Positions 11,061-19,444 of a stretch of 64,000 nt of DNA are shown here, piece by piece. Position numbers and translations under genes: made by a program. This DNA is from Pseudomonadota bacterium. GTDB lineage: Bacteria; Pseudomonadota; Alphaproteobacteria; Micropepsales; Micropepsaceae. The stretch spans positions 248,001-312,000 of the forward strand of contig JAFEEQ010000004.1 of the NCBI GenBank assembly GCA_018241025.1. The letters are read 5' to 3'. The notes under the pieces were generated by a model that made no database searches, was not told the origin of the DNA, and worked only from the letters and a program-made list of their open reading frames with translations. Position 1 is the stretch's first letter; each line of letters starts with the position of its first letter.

Positions 11061-12041
11061 ATGCAGACCCGCCGCATCGCCGATTTCGACGTCTCCGCCA
11101 TCGGCCTCGGCTGCATGTCGCTCAGCCAGGCTTATGGCCCGGCGCCGTCGCGCGAGACGGCGGAGTGCGTCCTGCTCGGCGCCATCGACGCCGGTTATAC
11201 CTTCTTCGATACCGCCGCGGTCTACGGCCTCGGCCACAATGAGCGCCTCGTCGGCGACGTGCTGAAGCCGCATCGCGACAACATCGTCATCGCTTCGAAG
11301 TGCGGCATGACCGACGGCGAAAAGCGCGATCTCAACGGTTCGCCGGCGCGCCTCAAGAAGACCTGCGAGGAAAGCCTGCAACGCCTCGGCGTCGAGACCA
11401 TCGACCTCTACTATCTCCACCGCTGGGACAAGCGCGTACCGATCGAAGATAGCGTCGGCGCGCTGCTCGAGTTGATGGACGAAGGCAAGATCAGGAGCAT
11501 CGGTCTCTCCGAAGTCTCGGCGCCGACCTTGCGCAAGGCGGCATCGGTCACGCCCATCGCCGCGCTCCAGACCGAATATTCGCCCTGGACCCGTAATCCG
11601 GAGATTGCCGTGCTCGAAGCCTGCCGCGAGCTCGGCGTCACCTTCGTCGCCTTCAGCCCGGTCGGCCGCGGCTTCCTGGCCGGCGGCGTGCGCGACGCCT
11701 CGGTCCTGCCGCAGACCGACATGCGCACCCACATGCCGCGCTTTCAGGGGGAGAATTTCGATTCCAACCTCCTCCTGCTCAACCGCTTCACCGCGCTGGC
11801 CGATTCCGTCGGCTGCACCCCGGCACAGCTCTGCCTCGCCTGGCTCCTCGAGAAGGACGAGACCATCGTCCCGATCCCGGGAACTTCAAATCCCGACCAC
11901 ATGGCGGAGAACGCGCTGGCGGACGAGATCGATCTCGAAGACGATGTGATGGCCGAGATCGATGCCATCGTGAACCCGAACACCGTCGCCGGCCCGCGCT
12001 ATGCACCGGCCATGCAGGCCGCGGTCGATACCGAGGGCTGA
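11061..12041 (+). CDS. Aldo/keto reductase
   Basis: The 326-residue TIM-barrel oxidoreductase carries the family tetrad Asp50, Tyr55 (FDTAAVYGLGHNE), Lys80 (ASKCG) and His120 (YYLHRWD), with NADPH-binding residues in the C-terminal IPGTSNPDHMAEN. It most resembles the AKR13-like YakC/PcrB group that reduces aldehydes. ATG 11061 gives the usual N-terminus MQTRRIADFDVSAIGLGCM; the longer open frame upstream has no family similarity. Confidence 0.88.
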   Translation: MQTRRIADFDVSAIGLGCMSLSQAYGPAPSRETAECVLLGAIDAGYTFFDTAAVYGLGHNERLVGDVLKPHRDNIVIASKCGMTDGEKRDLNGSPARLKKTCEESLQRLGVETIDLYYLHRWDKRVPIEDSVGALLELMDEGKIRSIGLSEVSAPTLRKAASVTPIAALQTEYSPWTRNPEIAVLEACRELGVTFVAFSPVGRGFLAGGVRDASVLPQTDMRTHMPRFQGENFDSNLLLLNRFTALADSVGCTPAQLCLAWLLEKDETIVPIPGTSNPDHMAENALADEIDLEDDVMAEIDAIVNPNTVAGPRYAPAMQAAVDTEG

Positions 12042-12137
12042 CCCCAGGGAAACGCCCGCGCTGACGCATCGCCGCACGCTCTTGGTCTTTGCCATGCGGC
12101 AATGCCAAGATTTGCATCGCACAGAGGGAAACGATCC

Positions 12138-12542
12138 ATGCCGCAACGCATGCTGCCGGAGCCGACTCCGGAGACCAAACATTTCTGGGACGGCTGCGCC
12201 GAGGGCGAGCTTCGGCTCCAGCGCTGCGCGGCCTGCGGCGGCAAGAGCTATTTCCCGCCGCGTCCCTTCTGCCCCGGCTGCGGCAGCCGCGAGGTCGAGA
12301 TCTACAAGGCGAGCGGCAAGGCCGTTCTATACTCTTATGTCATCAACATGCGCCCGCGCCCCGACATGGGGACCGAGCCCTATGCCATCGCCGTCGTTCA
12401 GCTCGACGAAGGTCCACGCATGATGACCAACATCGTGAACTGCCCGCAGACGCCCGAGGCGCTGCAGCTCGACATGAAGCTCAAGGTCTCGTTCAGCAAG
12501 CAGAGCGACGCGATCACCCTTCCCTTCTTCGAACCTGCCTGA
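12138..12542 (+). CDS. Zn-ribbon/OB-fold protein (DUF35, ChsH2-like)
   Basis: This 134-residue protein has an N-terminal rubredoxin-like zinc ribbon (Cys30, Cys33, Cys45, Cys48: CAACGG...CPGCGS) followed by an OB-fold that in this family binds acyl-CoA. Such proteins work with SCP-x-like thiolases or hydratases in side-chain degradation of sterols and other branched acyl-CoAs. AGAGGGA precedes the ATG at 12138. It is followed after 15 bases by the thiolase gene, the usual pairing. Confidence 0.85.
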   Translation: MPQRMLPEPTPETKHFWDGCAEGELRLQRCAACGGKSYFPPRPFCPGCGSREVEIYKASGKAVLYSYVINMRPRPDMGTEPYAIAVVQLDEGPRMMTNIVNCPQTPEALQLDMKLKVSFSKQSDAITLPFFEPA

Positions 12543-12557
12543 CGCGAGCGCACCGAG

Positions 12558-13700
12558 ATGAAACAGAAATCGATCGCCGTCGTCGGCGCCGCCGAAACCA
12601 CCAAGATGGGCAAGATCCCGGACGTTTCCGTCATCGGCCTGCACGCCGATGCCGCGCTCAATGCGCTGAAGGATGCCGGACTGAAACCCACCGACATCGA
12701 CGGCGTCGCCTGTGCCGGCTTGAGCCCGGTCGAGCTGGCGCATTATCTCGGGATCACGCCCACCTATGCCGACGGCACCGCGGTCGGCGGCTGCTCCTTC
12801 ATGCTCCATCTCCGCCACGCCGCGGCCGCGATCAATGAAGGCCTGTGCAAGACGGTACTCATCACCCATGGCGAATCCGGCCGCTCCCGCGTCGGCGCCG
12901 GCGGCTTCGGCCGCGCATCGTCGAGCCTGATGGGCCAGTTCGAGATGCCCTTCGGCCCCGCCGGTCCGCCGACCATGTTCACGATCCCGGTGCTGCGCTA
13001 CCTCAAGACCTACAACCTCACCGTCGAGGATCTCGCCTGGGTCTCGGTGATTCAGCGCGAATGGGCGGCGAAGAATCCGCGCGCCAGCTTCAAGGATCCG
13101 ATCACCGTCGACGATGTCCTGAACTCGCCGATGATCGCCTGGCCGTTCCGCATGCTGATGTGCTGCCTCGTCACCGATGGCGGCGGCGCGCTGATTCTCA
13201 CCTCGGCCGACCGCGCGAAGGATTTCCCGCAGAAGCCGGTCTATGTCCTCGGCACCGGCGAGAGCGTCGAGACCCCCATGGTCAGCCAGATGGAGGATTT
13301 CACCTCGTCCAAGGCGTTCCGCGTCAGTGGCAAGAAAGCGTTCGGTGAAGCCGGCATCACGCATGGCGACGTCGATCATTTGATGATCTACGACGCCTTC
13401 GCCCATCTGCCGCTTTACGGGCTCGAGGATCTCGGCTTCTGCAAGCCGGGCGAAGCCGCCGCCTTCATCCGCGAGCGCAACACCGCCATCGGCGGCAAGC
13501 TGCCGCTCAACACCAATGGCGGCGGCCTCTCCTACATGCATTCCGGCATGTATGGGATGTATGCGCTGCAGGAGAGCGTGCGTCAGATGCGCGGCATCGC
13601 GCCGGCCCAGGTGCCGGGCGCGAAGATCAGCGTCTGCCACGGCGTCGGCGGCATGTTCGCCGCCTCCGGCACGATCATCTTCTCGAACGAGGCGCCGTAA
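12558..13700 (+). CDS. SCP-x-type thiolase (acetyl-CoA acetyltransferase family)
   Basis: The 380-residue protein matches the lipid-transfer-protein/thiolase (SCP-x) group: start MKQKSIAVVGAAETTKMGKI, a GCSFMLHLRHAAAAI segment, and a C-terminal KISVCHGVGGMFAASGT with a conserved His. This group often cleaves or modifies beta-keto acyl-CoAs with an OB-fold partner, here the preceding DUF35 gene. The substrate is unknown, probably a branched or cyclic acyl-CoA. Confidence 0.85.
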   Translation: MKQKSIAVVGAAETTKMGKIPDVSVIGLHADAALNALKDAGLKPTDIDGVACAGLSPVELAHYLGITPTYADGTAVGGCSFMLHLRHAAAAINEGLCKTVLITHGESGRSRVGAGGFGRASSSLMGQFEMPFGPAGPPTMFTIPVLRYLKTYNLTVEDLAWVSVIQREWAAKNPRASFKDPITVDDVLNSPMIAWPFRMLMCCLVTDGGGALILTSADRAKDFPQKPVYVLGTGESVETPMVSQMEDFTSSKAFRVSGKKAFGEAGITHGDVDHLMIYDAFAHLPLYGLEDLGFCKPGEAAAFIRERNTAIGGKLPLNTNGGGLSYMHSGMYGMYALQESVRQMRGIAPAQVPGAKISVCHGVGGMFAASGTIIFSNEAP

Positions 13701-13719
13701 GCAGCCGGCGCAGATTGCC

Positions 13720-13763
13720 ATCCTTCGATCCACCGAAGCTTTAGCGTAGTTGGATCGAAGGAT
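13720..13763. terminator. Bidirectional hairpin between convergent genes
   Basis: A perfect 13-bp inverted repeat, ATCCTTCGATCCA and its complement, encloses an 18-base loop between the thiolase and the CoA transferase, which converge here. It has no long T-run, so it may equally be a copy of a dispersed palindromic repeat. Confidence 0.5.
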
Positions 13764-13781
13764 CGCCGTCCCGCACGATCC

Positions 13782-15005
13782 TCAATCCGTGATCTCCGCC
13801 ACCTCGACCGTGCCATTCTCCGCCATCGCCGCGATGTCTTCGGCGCCATAGCCGAGCTCGCGCAGGATCGCTTCGCTGTGCTCGCCGATGCGCGGCGCCA
13901 TGCGCGGCTGCACATGCGGCGCGCCGTCGACGCGCACGGGGCTGTCGATGGTGCGCAGGCCGCCTTCGCCTTCGAATTCGGGCAAGAGGCCGTTGGCCGC
14001 GACCTGCGGGCAGTCGATGTGATCCTCCGGCTGGCCGATCGGTCCGGTGGTGACCCCTTTCTCCTGGAACAGATGCCGCCAGTGTTCCCAGTCCTCGGTG
14101 ATGAAGATCGCTTCCAGCGCACGCGTCAGGTTGTCCGCATGCGCCAGTCGCGCGTCATGGGTCACGAAGCGCGGATCGTTCTCCCATTCCGGCTTGCCGA
14201 TGCATTGCAGCAAAAGTGGCCATTCGCGCAGATGGTTGACCATAGAGAACATGAACCAGCGGTCGTCGCGGCAGCGATAGACTTCCAGCAGGGCGCTGCG
14301 CTGATAGCGCGGCGTGCGCGGCAGAAAGGTCGCGCCGCACAGCGCCGCCTGGATGTAGCAGCCGTTCGACCACAACCCGTTGGCGATCAGCGAGGTCGAG
14401 ACCACGCCGCCCTTGCCGGTGATCTGTCGCCGATAAAGCCCGGTCATGATCGCCGCGAACAGCGCCACCGCAGTCGGATGATCGCCCATCGCCGGGATGG
14501 AGCGTGCCGGCTCGGCATCCGCGGTCGGCCGCACCGCATGCATCAGCCCCGAACGCGCCCACCACGCCGTGGAGTCATACCCGGTGCGATCCTTCTCCGG
14601 TCCTTCTTCACCGTAAGGCGTCAGCGAGGCATAGATGATGCGCTCGTTGAGCGGCAGCACGTCGGCTGGCCGCAGTTTCAGCCGGTCGCGGATCGGTCCC
14701 GGGAAATTCGTCACGAAGACATCGGCCTTCGCGATCAACGTTCGCAGGATCTTCTGCCCGGCTTCGTGTTTCAGATCGAGCGCCAGGCTCTCCTTGTTGC
14801 GGTTGTCCAGCGTCCAGTAATAGTCGCGGTCCGAAATCGGCGTGCCCGGCAGATGGATCAGCTGGCGATAGGAATCGCCCGCCCCCGGCGGCTCGATCTT
14901 GATCACCCGTGCACCGAAATCCGACAGGATGGTCGCCGCCGCCGGCCCGGCGACGAAGCTGGCGCAATCCAGCACCAGAAGATCCTTGAACAGCGCTTCG
15001 TCCAT
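13782..15005 (-). CDS. Class III CoA transferase (CaiB/BaiF family)
   Basis: These enzymes move CoA between carboxylic acids through a glutamyl/aspartyl-CoA intermediate. The 407-residue protein has the typical start LVLDCASFVAGPAAATILSDFGARVIKIEPP and the catalytic Asp175 in IPAMGDHPTA. Length is normal. A 21-bp palindrome lies 11 bp upstream of the ATG. The substrate cannot be told from sequence; neighbouring thiolase and DUF35 genes suggest acyl-CoA degradation. Confidence 0.9.
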   Translation of the reverse strand: MDEALFKDLLVLDCASFVAGPAAATILSDFGARVIKIEPPGAGDSYRQLIHLPGTPISDRDYYWTLDNRNKESLALDLKHEAGQKILRTLIAKADVFVTNFPGPIRDRLKLRPADVLPLNERIIYASLTPYGEEGPEKDRTGYDSTAWWARSGLMHAVRPTADAEPARSIPAMGDHPTAVALFAAIMTGLYRRQITGKGGVVSTSLIANGLWSNGCYIQAALCGATFLPRTPRYQRSALLEVYRCRDDRWFMFSMVNHLREWPLLLQCIGKPEWENDPRFVTHDARLAHADNLTRALEAIFITEDWEHWRHLFQEKGVTTGPIGQPEDHIDCPQVAANGLLPEFEGEGGLRTIDSPVRVDGAPHVQPRMAPRIGEHSEAILRELGYGAEDIAAMAENGTVEVAEITD

Positions 15006-15015
15006 CGTGGCGTCT

Positions 15016-15036
15016 CACCCAATATATTGTTGGGTG
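15016..15036. promoter_or_regulatory. Palindromic operator candidate before the CoA transferase gene
   Basis: CACCCAA and TTGGGTG form perfect 7-bp arms around a 7-base AT-rich centre, ending 11 bp before the start codon. The centre could hold a -10 element, so a bound repressor would block transcription. Confidence 0.45.
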
Positions 15037-15069
15037 TCAGCCTCTAGCGCGGCCGCGCGCTTGGCAAGA

Positions 15070-15543
15070 TCAGGTCTTCGCCATCTGCTCGGGGTGCGTC
15101 ACATAGTAATCGAGGTCGGCGAGCAGGCGGGTCCACGCCGTCTCCATCTCCGCCGTCCAATCGGCCCCAAGAATGTCCTTCACCGTTTCGCCGACCACGC
15201 CGAAGAAGGTGCCGAAAATATCCGGCGGCACGCCAACCTGCTCGTGGTTCACCACTTCACACTGGATGAGCTGCGAGGCGTAGTGGCGCGGTCCGATGAA
15301 ATCGAGGATCGCCTCGAACACCTTGGCCAGCATCTCGCCCTTGATTGCGCCCGTGCTGTCGCGCCAGAACAGGGCTTCCATCGCCGGCTGGTTCGCGAAC
15401 AGCCGTGCATAGACCAGAGGCGCAGGATCGACGTCGCGCTCCGCGATCAGTTCCAGGCTGTGCTCGACCGGATGGCGCGCCTCAATAGGTGCTGAAGTCG
15501 AACCCGGCGCGGTAGAGGTCGGCGATGGCTGTGTTGACGTCAT
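15070..15543 (-). CDS. Globin-like protein
   Basis: The 157-residue product has the pattern of a single-domain bacterial globin: helix segments HSLELIAERDVDPAPLVYARLF, a CD-corner phenylalanine in EALFWRD (Phe59), a candidate proximal histidine His100 in CEVVNHEQVGV, and a C-terminal helix ETAWTRLLADLDYYV. It probably binds heme and senses or handles O2 or NO. The start is ATG 15543 or GTG 15552; both overlap the upstream regulator gene by about 60-70 bases, an unusually long overlap that ties the two together. Confidence 0.7.
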   Translation of the reverse strand: MTSTQPSPTSTAPGSTSAPIEARHPVEHSLELIAERDVDPAPLVYARLFANQPAMEALFWRDSTGAIKGEMLAKVFEAILDFIGPRHYASQLIQCEVVNHEQVGVPPDIFGTFFGVVGETVKDILGADWTAEMETAWTRLLADLDYYVTHPEQMAKT

Positions 15544-16489
15544 GATACGCACGGATGGCTGCCAGGATGTGGTCGGAGCGTATCATACGCGCGGCCGGAA
15601 TGATCACGCCGCGGTTGTCGACCCGCACGGCGAGCCCGGTCTCGACCATTCGGTTGATGTAGCGCCGCGTGGTCTCGTAGGGCAGCTTGAGCGACGCCGC
15701 GACGGCGTTCACCGTGACCGGGCGGCGCGCCGTATCCGGCGGCATCTCCTCGACGGTGCCGAAGCGCATATTGTCGGCCCCGGTCGTGATGTGATGCACA
15801 TTGGCGATCCAGATCGCGACGTAAATCAAGCCCATCAGATAATCGCCGCCGTGAAGCTGGGCCATCGTTGCCATGTTGTGCATGATGGTTTCCATGCCGA
15901 GGCGCAGCAGCGCGCGCGCGTTGCTGGGCAGCCCGCCTTGCGGTGGCAGCGGTACCGTTCCGCCATGAGGACGGCGATAGGGGGAGAAGTCGTAGCCGGC
16001 GCGCTTCAGATCGGCCAGGAACCGCAACAGGCTCGGCAGCGAGTCCTGAAAGCCTTTCAGCCGCTGCTGTTGCGCCAGCACGGCAGCCGTCACGATCAGG
16101 CCACGCTTGCCGACGCGGATGCAGTCGCCGGCTTCGATCAGCTCCTGGGCGTGGCGCCGCACAGTCTCATAGGGCAGGCCGAGCTGCTGCGCGATGGTCT
16201 TGACGTTCACAGGATGGCGCAGCGCATCGGGCGGCAACTCGTCCGGCGCACCGTATTCCACATTGGCCGACGATTGCGTGATGTGCCGGACGTTGTTCAT
16301 CCAGACAAGCGAGAAGACCAGGGCACTTAGCAGATTGCCACGATGGGTCGAGACCATCGTATCGACACTGCGCAGAAGAAATTCGCTGCCGACGCGCACG
16401 ACGGCTCGCAGATTCGCCGGTGCCTGACCAAGCTCCGCCGCCATGGAGTCGGCCGGTGCCGCGGCTTCGCGGCTCTCATCGTTACTCAT
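15482..16489 (-). CDS. Regulator with two tandem copies of one winged-helix module
   Basis: The 335-residue protein consists of two similar halves of about 150 residues. Each has a helical part ending in WxxNVxHIT, then PDxxRxPVxVxxVAxxLxLPYETxRRxxxxxxExGxxxRVxxRGxIxxAA (a winged helix-turn-helix), and ends AGYDFSPY or AGFDFSTY. I know no named family with this arrangement. It overlaps and precedes the globin-like gene and presumably controls it or itself. One polypeptide with two DNA-binding units could bind a direct or inverted repeat as a monomer. Confidence 0.7.
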   Translation of the reverse strand: MSNDESREAAAPADSMAAELGQAPANLRAVVRVGSEFLLRSVDTMVSTHRGNLLSALVFSLVWMNNVRHITQSSANVEYGAPDELPPDALRHPVNVKTIAQQLGLPYETVRRHAQELIEAGDCIRVGKRGLIVTAAVLAQQQRLKGFQDSLPSLLRFLADLKRAGYDFSPYRRPHGGTVPLPPQGGLPSNARALLRLGMETIMHNMATMAQLHGGDYLMGLIYVAIWIANVHHITTGADNMRFGTVEEMPPDTARRPVTVNAVAASLKLPYETTRRYINRMVETGLAVRVDNRGVIIPAARMIRSDHILAAIRAYHDVNTAIADLYRAGFDFSTY

Positions 16490-16649
16490 ACACGCACTCC
16501 GGCAGGACGCTTGCGAAGCCGCAAAGAGGCAGCAAAAACCCAGTTTGGCAGCGTCAGCCGCCCGCGACTCTGACCCCGATCAAGTTAGCCGAATTGGACA
16601 AGCCCGCAGCCATACGGGTTAATACTGAGATATCCGGGAGAATCTTGAC

Positions 16650-18197
16650 ATGAACGGCGCGGAAAGTCTGGTGCGATCGCTGGTTTCATCAGGCGTTGAA
16701 GTCTGCTTCTCCAACCCCGGCACATCGGAAATGCACTTCGTCGCCGCGCTCGATCGGGTCGATGGCATGCGCGCCGTGCTTGGCCTGTTCGAAGGCGCCG
16801 TCACCGGGATGGCCGATGGCTATGGCCGCATCGCCGAAAAGCCTGCCTGTACATTGCTGCATCTTGGCCCCGGTCTTGCCAATGGATTGGCCAATCTGCA
16901 CAACGCGCGGCGCGCCGCGACACCGATCGTCAACATCGTCGGCGATCACGCGACCTACCACGCGCAATACGATGCACCGCTCGCCTCGGATATTGCCGGC
17001 TTCGCGCGCCCGGTTTCGGCCTGGGTCCATTCCTCGCCCAGTTCTCTGACCGTCGCAGCCGATGGCGCGCGTGCGGTCCATGCCGCGCTCCAGCCGCCGG
17101 GACAGATCGCGACACTTATTCTTCCGGCCGACACGGCCTGGAACGATGCCGAAGGCGAAGCCTCGCCGCTGCCGAAGCCTCAGCCATCCGCTGTCTCGGA
17201 AGAAGCGGTCTATCGCGCCGTCGCCGCGCTGCGGAACGGCAAGAAGACCACGCTCCTGATCCGCGGCGCCGCCCTTAAGGAGCGCGGCCTCATTGCCGCC
17301 GGCCGCATCGCCGGGAAGACCGGTGCCCGGATCGCCTGCGACACCTTCACTGCCAGGATCCAGCGCGGCGCCGGCCGGGTTGCGCTCGCCCGCATTCCCT
17401 ATTTCGCCGAGCAGATCGTCGAGTTCTTCGCCGATACCGAACAACTCGTCATCGTCGGCTCCAAGCCGCCGGTGTCCTTCTTCGCCTATCCCGGCAAGCC
17501 GAGCTGGGGCCTCGCCGAGGGTGCGGCGATCCACTATCTCGCCCACGCTCATGAAGACGGTGTACAGGCGCTCGAAGCACTGGCCGAAGCGCTCGGCGCG
17601 GCGAAAGAGCCCGCGCACATCGCGCCCCTGAAAACGTCCGAGAGTATCGCCGACAAATTCGACCAGTACACCATCGGTCAGGTCATTGCCCGGCACCTGC
17701 CCGAAGGCGCCATCCTCTCGGACGAGGCGGCGACCTCCGGCGCCGGCACCGCGCTCGCGACCGCCACCGCCGCGCCGCACGATCATCTCGCGCTTACCGG
17801 CGGCTCGATCGGGCAGGGGCTTCCGGTCGCTACCGGCGCTGCCGTCGCCGCACCGGACCGCAAGGTCGTATGCGTCCATGGCGATGGCGGCGCGATGTAT
17901 ACGCTGCAGTCGCTCTGGACCCAGGCGCGCGAAAAGCTGGATGTCACGACCGTCATCTTCGCCAATCGCTCCTACGCCATCCTGAACATCGAACTGGCCC
18001 GCGTCGGCGCCGGCAATCCGGGACCGAAGGCGCTCTCGATGCTCGATCTCCACAATCCGGAGCTCGATTGGGTCAAGCTCGCCAGCGGCATGGGCGTCGA
18101 GGCATCGCGCGCCTCGAACATCAAGGAATTCGAGAATCAGTTCGCATCCGCCATGCGCCAGAAGGGCCCGCGCGTGATCGAAGTCGTGCTAGGCTGA
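16650..18197 (+). CDS. Thiamine-pyrophosphate enzyme, acetolactate synthase/benzoylformate decarboxylase-like
   Basis: The 515-residue protein has the full three-domain ThDP layout. The N-terminal PYR domain starts GAESLVRSLVSSGVEVCFSN and has catalytic Glu49 (GLFEGAVTGMADGYGR); the C-terminal PP domain has the ThDP motif beginning GDGGAMYTLQ around residue 411 and ending near NRSYAI. The substrate is likely a 2-oxo acid, but annotation as acetolactate synthase would be unsafe because no small regulatory subunit is nearby. GGGAG precedes the ATG. An M20 hydrolase gene follows 23 bases later. Confidence 0.82.
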   Translation: MNGAESLVRSLVSSGVEVCFSNPGTSEMHFVAALDRVDGMRAVLGLFEGAVTGMADGYGRIAEKPACTLLHLGPGLANGLANLHNARRAATPIVNIVGDHATYHAQYDAPLASDIAGFARPVSAWVHSSPSSLTVAADGARAVHAALQPPGQIATLILPADTAWNDAEGEASPLPKPQPSAVSEEAVYRAVAALRNGKKTTLLIRGAALKERGLIAAGRIAGKTGARIACDTFTARIQRGAGRVALARIPYFAEQIVEFFADTEQLVIVGSKPPVSFFAYPGKPSWGLAEGAAIHYLAHAHEDGVQALEALAEALGAAKEPAHIAPLKTSESIADKFDQYTIGQVIARHLPEGAILSDEAATSGAGTALATATAAPHDHLALTGGSIGQGLPVATGAAVAAPDRKVVCVHGDGGAMYTLQSLWTQAREKLDVTTVIFANRSYAILNIELARVGAGNPGPKALSMLDLHNPELDWVKLASGMGVEASRASNIKEFENQFASAMRQKGPRVIEVVLG

Positions 18198-18220
18198 TTG
18201 CTCAGGGAAGGACATGCATC

Positions 18221-19438
18221 ATGGATAAACCGGCCGACGATCTCGAACTATGGCGCGCGGGCGCGCGCGAATTGATGCCTGAGGTCGTCGCGCTGCGGCG
18301 TCGGATCCATCAATTCCCGGAACTCGGCCTCCATCTGCCCGAGACCACGCGCCGCGTGCGCGAGGGGCTCGCCGGTCTCGACGTCGAGATCGCCGAAGGC
18401 AAATCCACCAGCAGCCTGATCGTCACGCTCCGCGGACGCGAACAGGGCCCGACGGTCCTGCTGCGCGGCGACATGGATGCGCTTCCGATGCCGGAAGATA
18501 CCGGCCTCGAATTCGCCTCGCAAAACGAAGGCCGCATGCATGCCTGCGGCCACGACTCGCACACTGCGATGCTGGTCGGTGCCGTGCATCTGCTCCATCG
18601 TCATCGCGATCGCCTGGCCGGCAATGTGAAATTCTTCTTCCAGACCGGCGAGGAAGGTTATGCCGGCGCGCTGCACGCGATCGAAGAAGGCATGCTCGAC
18701 GCCGCGCCGGCGCCGACGGCGGCCTTTGCGATCCATATTTCTCCCAACATCCCGACCGGTGTCATCGCCTCGCGTTCGGGTCCGCTGATGGCCGCGACCG
18801 ACACCATCCACATCACGCTCACCGGCAAGGGCGGCCACGCCTCGCAGCCGCATTTCACCCGCGATCCCATTCCCGCGGCTTGCGAAATCGTCACCGCGCT
18901 GCAGGGACTCGTGACCCGCCGCATCGATGCCTTCGACCCCGTCGTGTTGTCGATCACCAAGATCGAGGCCGGCACCACAAGCAATGTCGTGCCGGAGAGT
19001 GCGAAGCTTCTCGGCACGCTGCGCAGTTTTTCGGAAAAGAGCCGCAAGGCCGCGCGCGAAGGCATCGAGCGCATCGCCGCCGGCATCGCCAGCGCGCATG
19101 AGCTCACGCTCGATATCGATCTGGCGCCGGGCTATCCGGTCACGGTCAACGACGACAAGTTCGTCGCCTTCGCCCAGGGCGTGGCCCAGGACCTGTTCGG
19201 CGAGCGCGGCTTCCTCCGCATGCCGGCGCCGATCATGGGTGCGGAAGACTTCTCCTATGTCCTGCAGAAGATGCCGGGCTGCATGGTGTTCCTCGGCGTT
19301 GCGCCGCAGGACGTTCCGCATCACCACGCCCATGCCTGCCATTCGAACCGCATGATCATGGACGAAGAGGCGATGGCCAACGGCATCGCCATGCATGCGG
19401 CGATCGCCGAACGCTTCCTGAGCGCGCCGTCTCTCTGA
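18221..19438 (+). CDS. M20 family metallohydrolase (amidohydrolase)
   Basis: The 405-residue enzyme is of the N-acyl amino acid amidohydrolase/hippurate hydrolase type. Metal ligands are visible in MHACGHDSH (Cys109, His111), TGEEGYAGA (Glu144, Glu145), AIHISPN and the C-terminal HHHAHACHS region, with a dimerisation domain between. AGGGAAGGA lies before ATG 18221. It probably hydrolyses an N-acylated or amide compound in the same pathway as the ThDP enzyme just upstream. Confidence 0.87.
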   Translation: MDKPADDLELWRAGARELMPEVVALRRRIHQFPELGLHLPETTRRVREGLAGLDVEIAEGKSTSSLIVTLRGREQGPTVLLRGDMDALPMPEDTGLEFASQNEGRMHACGHDSHTAMLVGAVHLLHRHRDRLAGNVKFFFQTGEEGYAGALHAIEEGMLDAAPAPTAAFAIHISPNIPTGVIASRSGPLMAATDTIHITLTGKGGHASQPHFTRDPIPAACEIVTALQGLVTRRIDAFDPVVLSITKIEAGTTSNVVPESAKLLGTLRSFSEKSRKAAREGIERIAAGIASAHELTLDIDLAPGYPVTVNDDKFVAFAQGVAQDLFGERGFLRMPAPIMGAEDFSYVLQKMPGCMVFLGVAPQDVPHHHAHACHSNRMIMDEEAMANGIAMHAAIAERFLSAPSL

Positions 19439-19444
19439 GGCCGG

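Noticed and set aside
16650..18197. Annotation as ilvB/ilvG acetolactate synthase
   Set aside because: Fold fits, but no regulatory subunit or other ilv gene is near, so the specific name is not supported.
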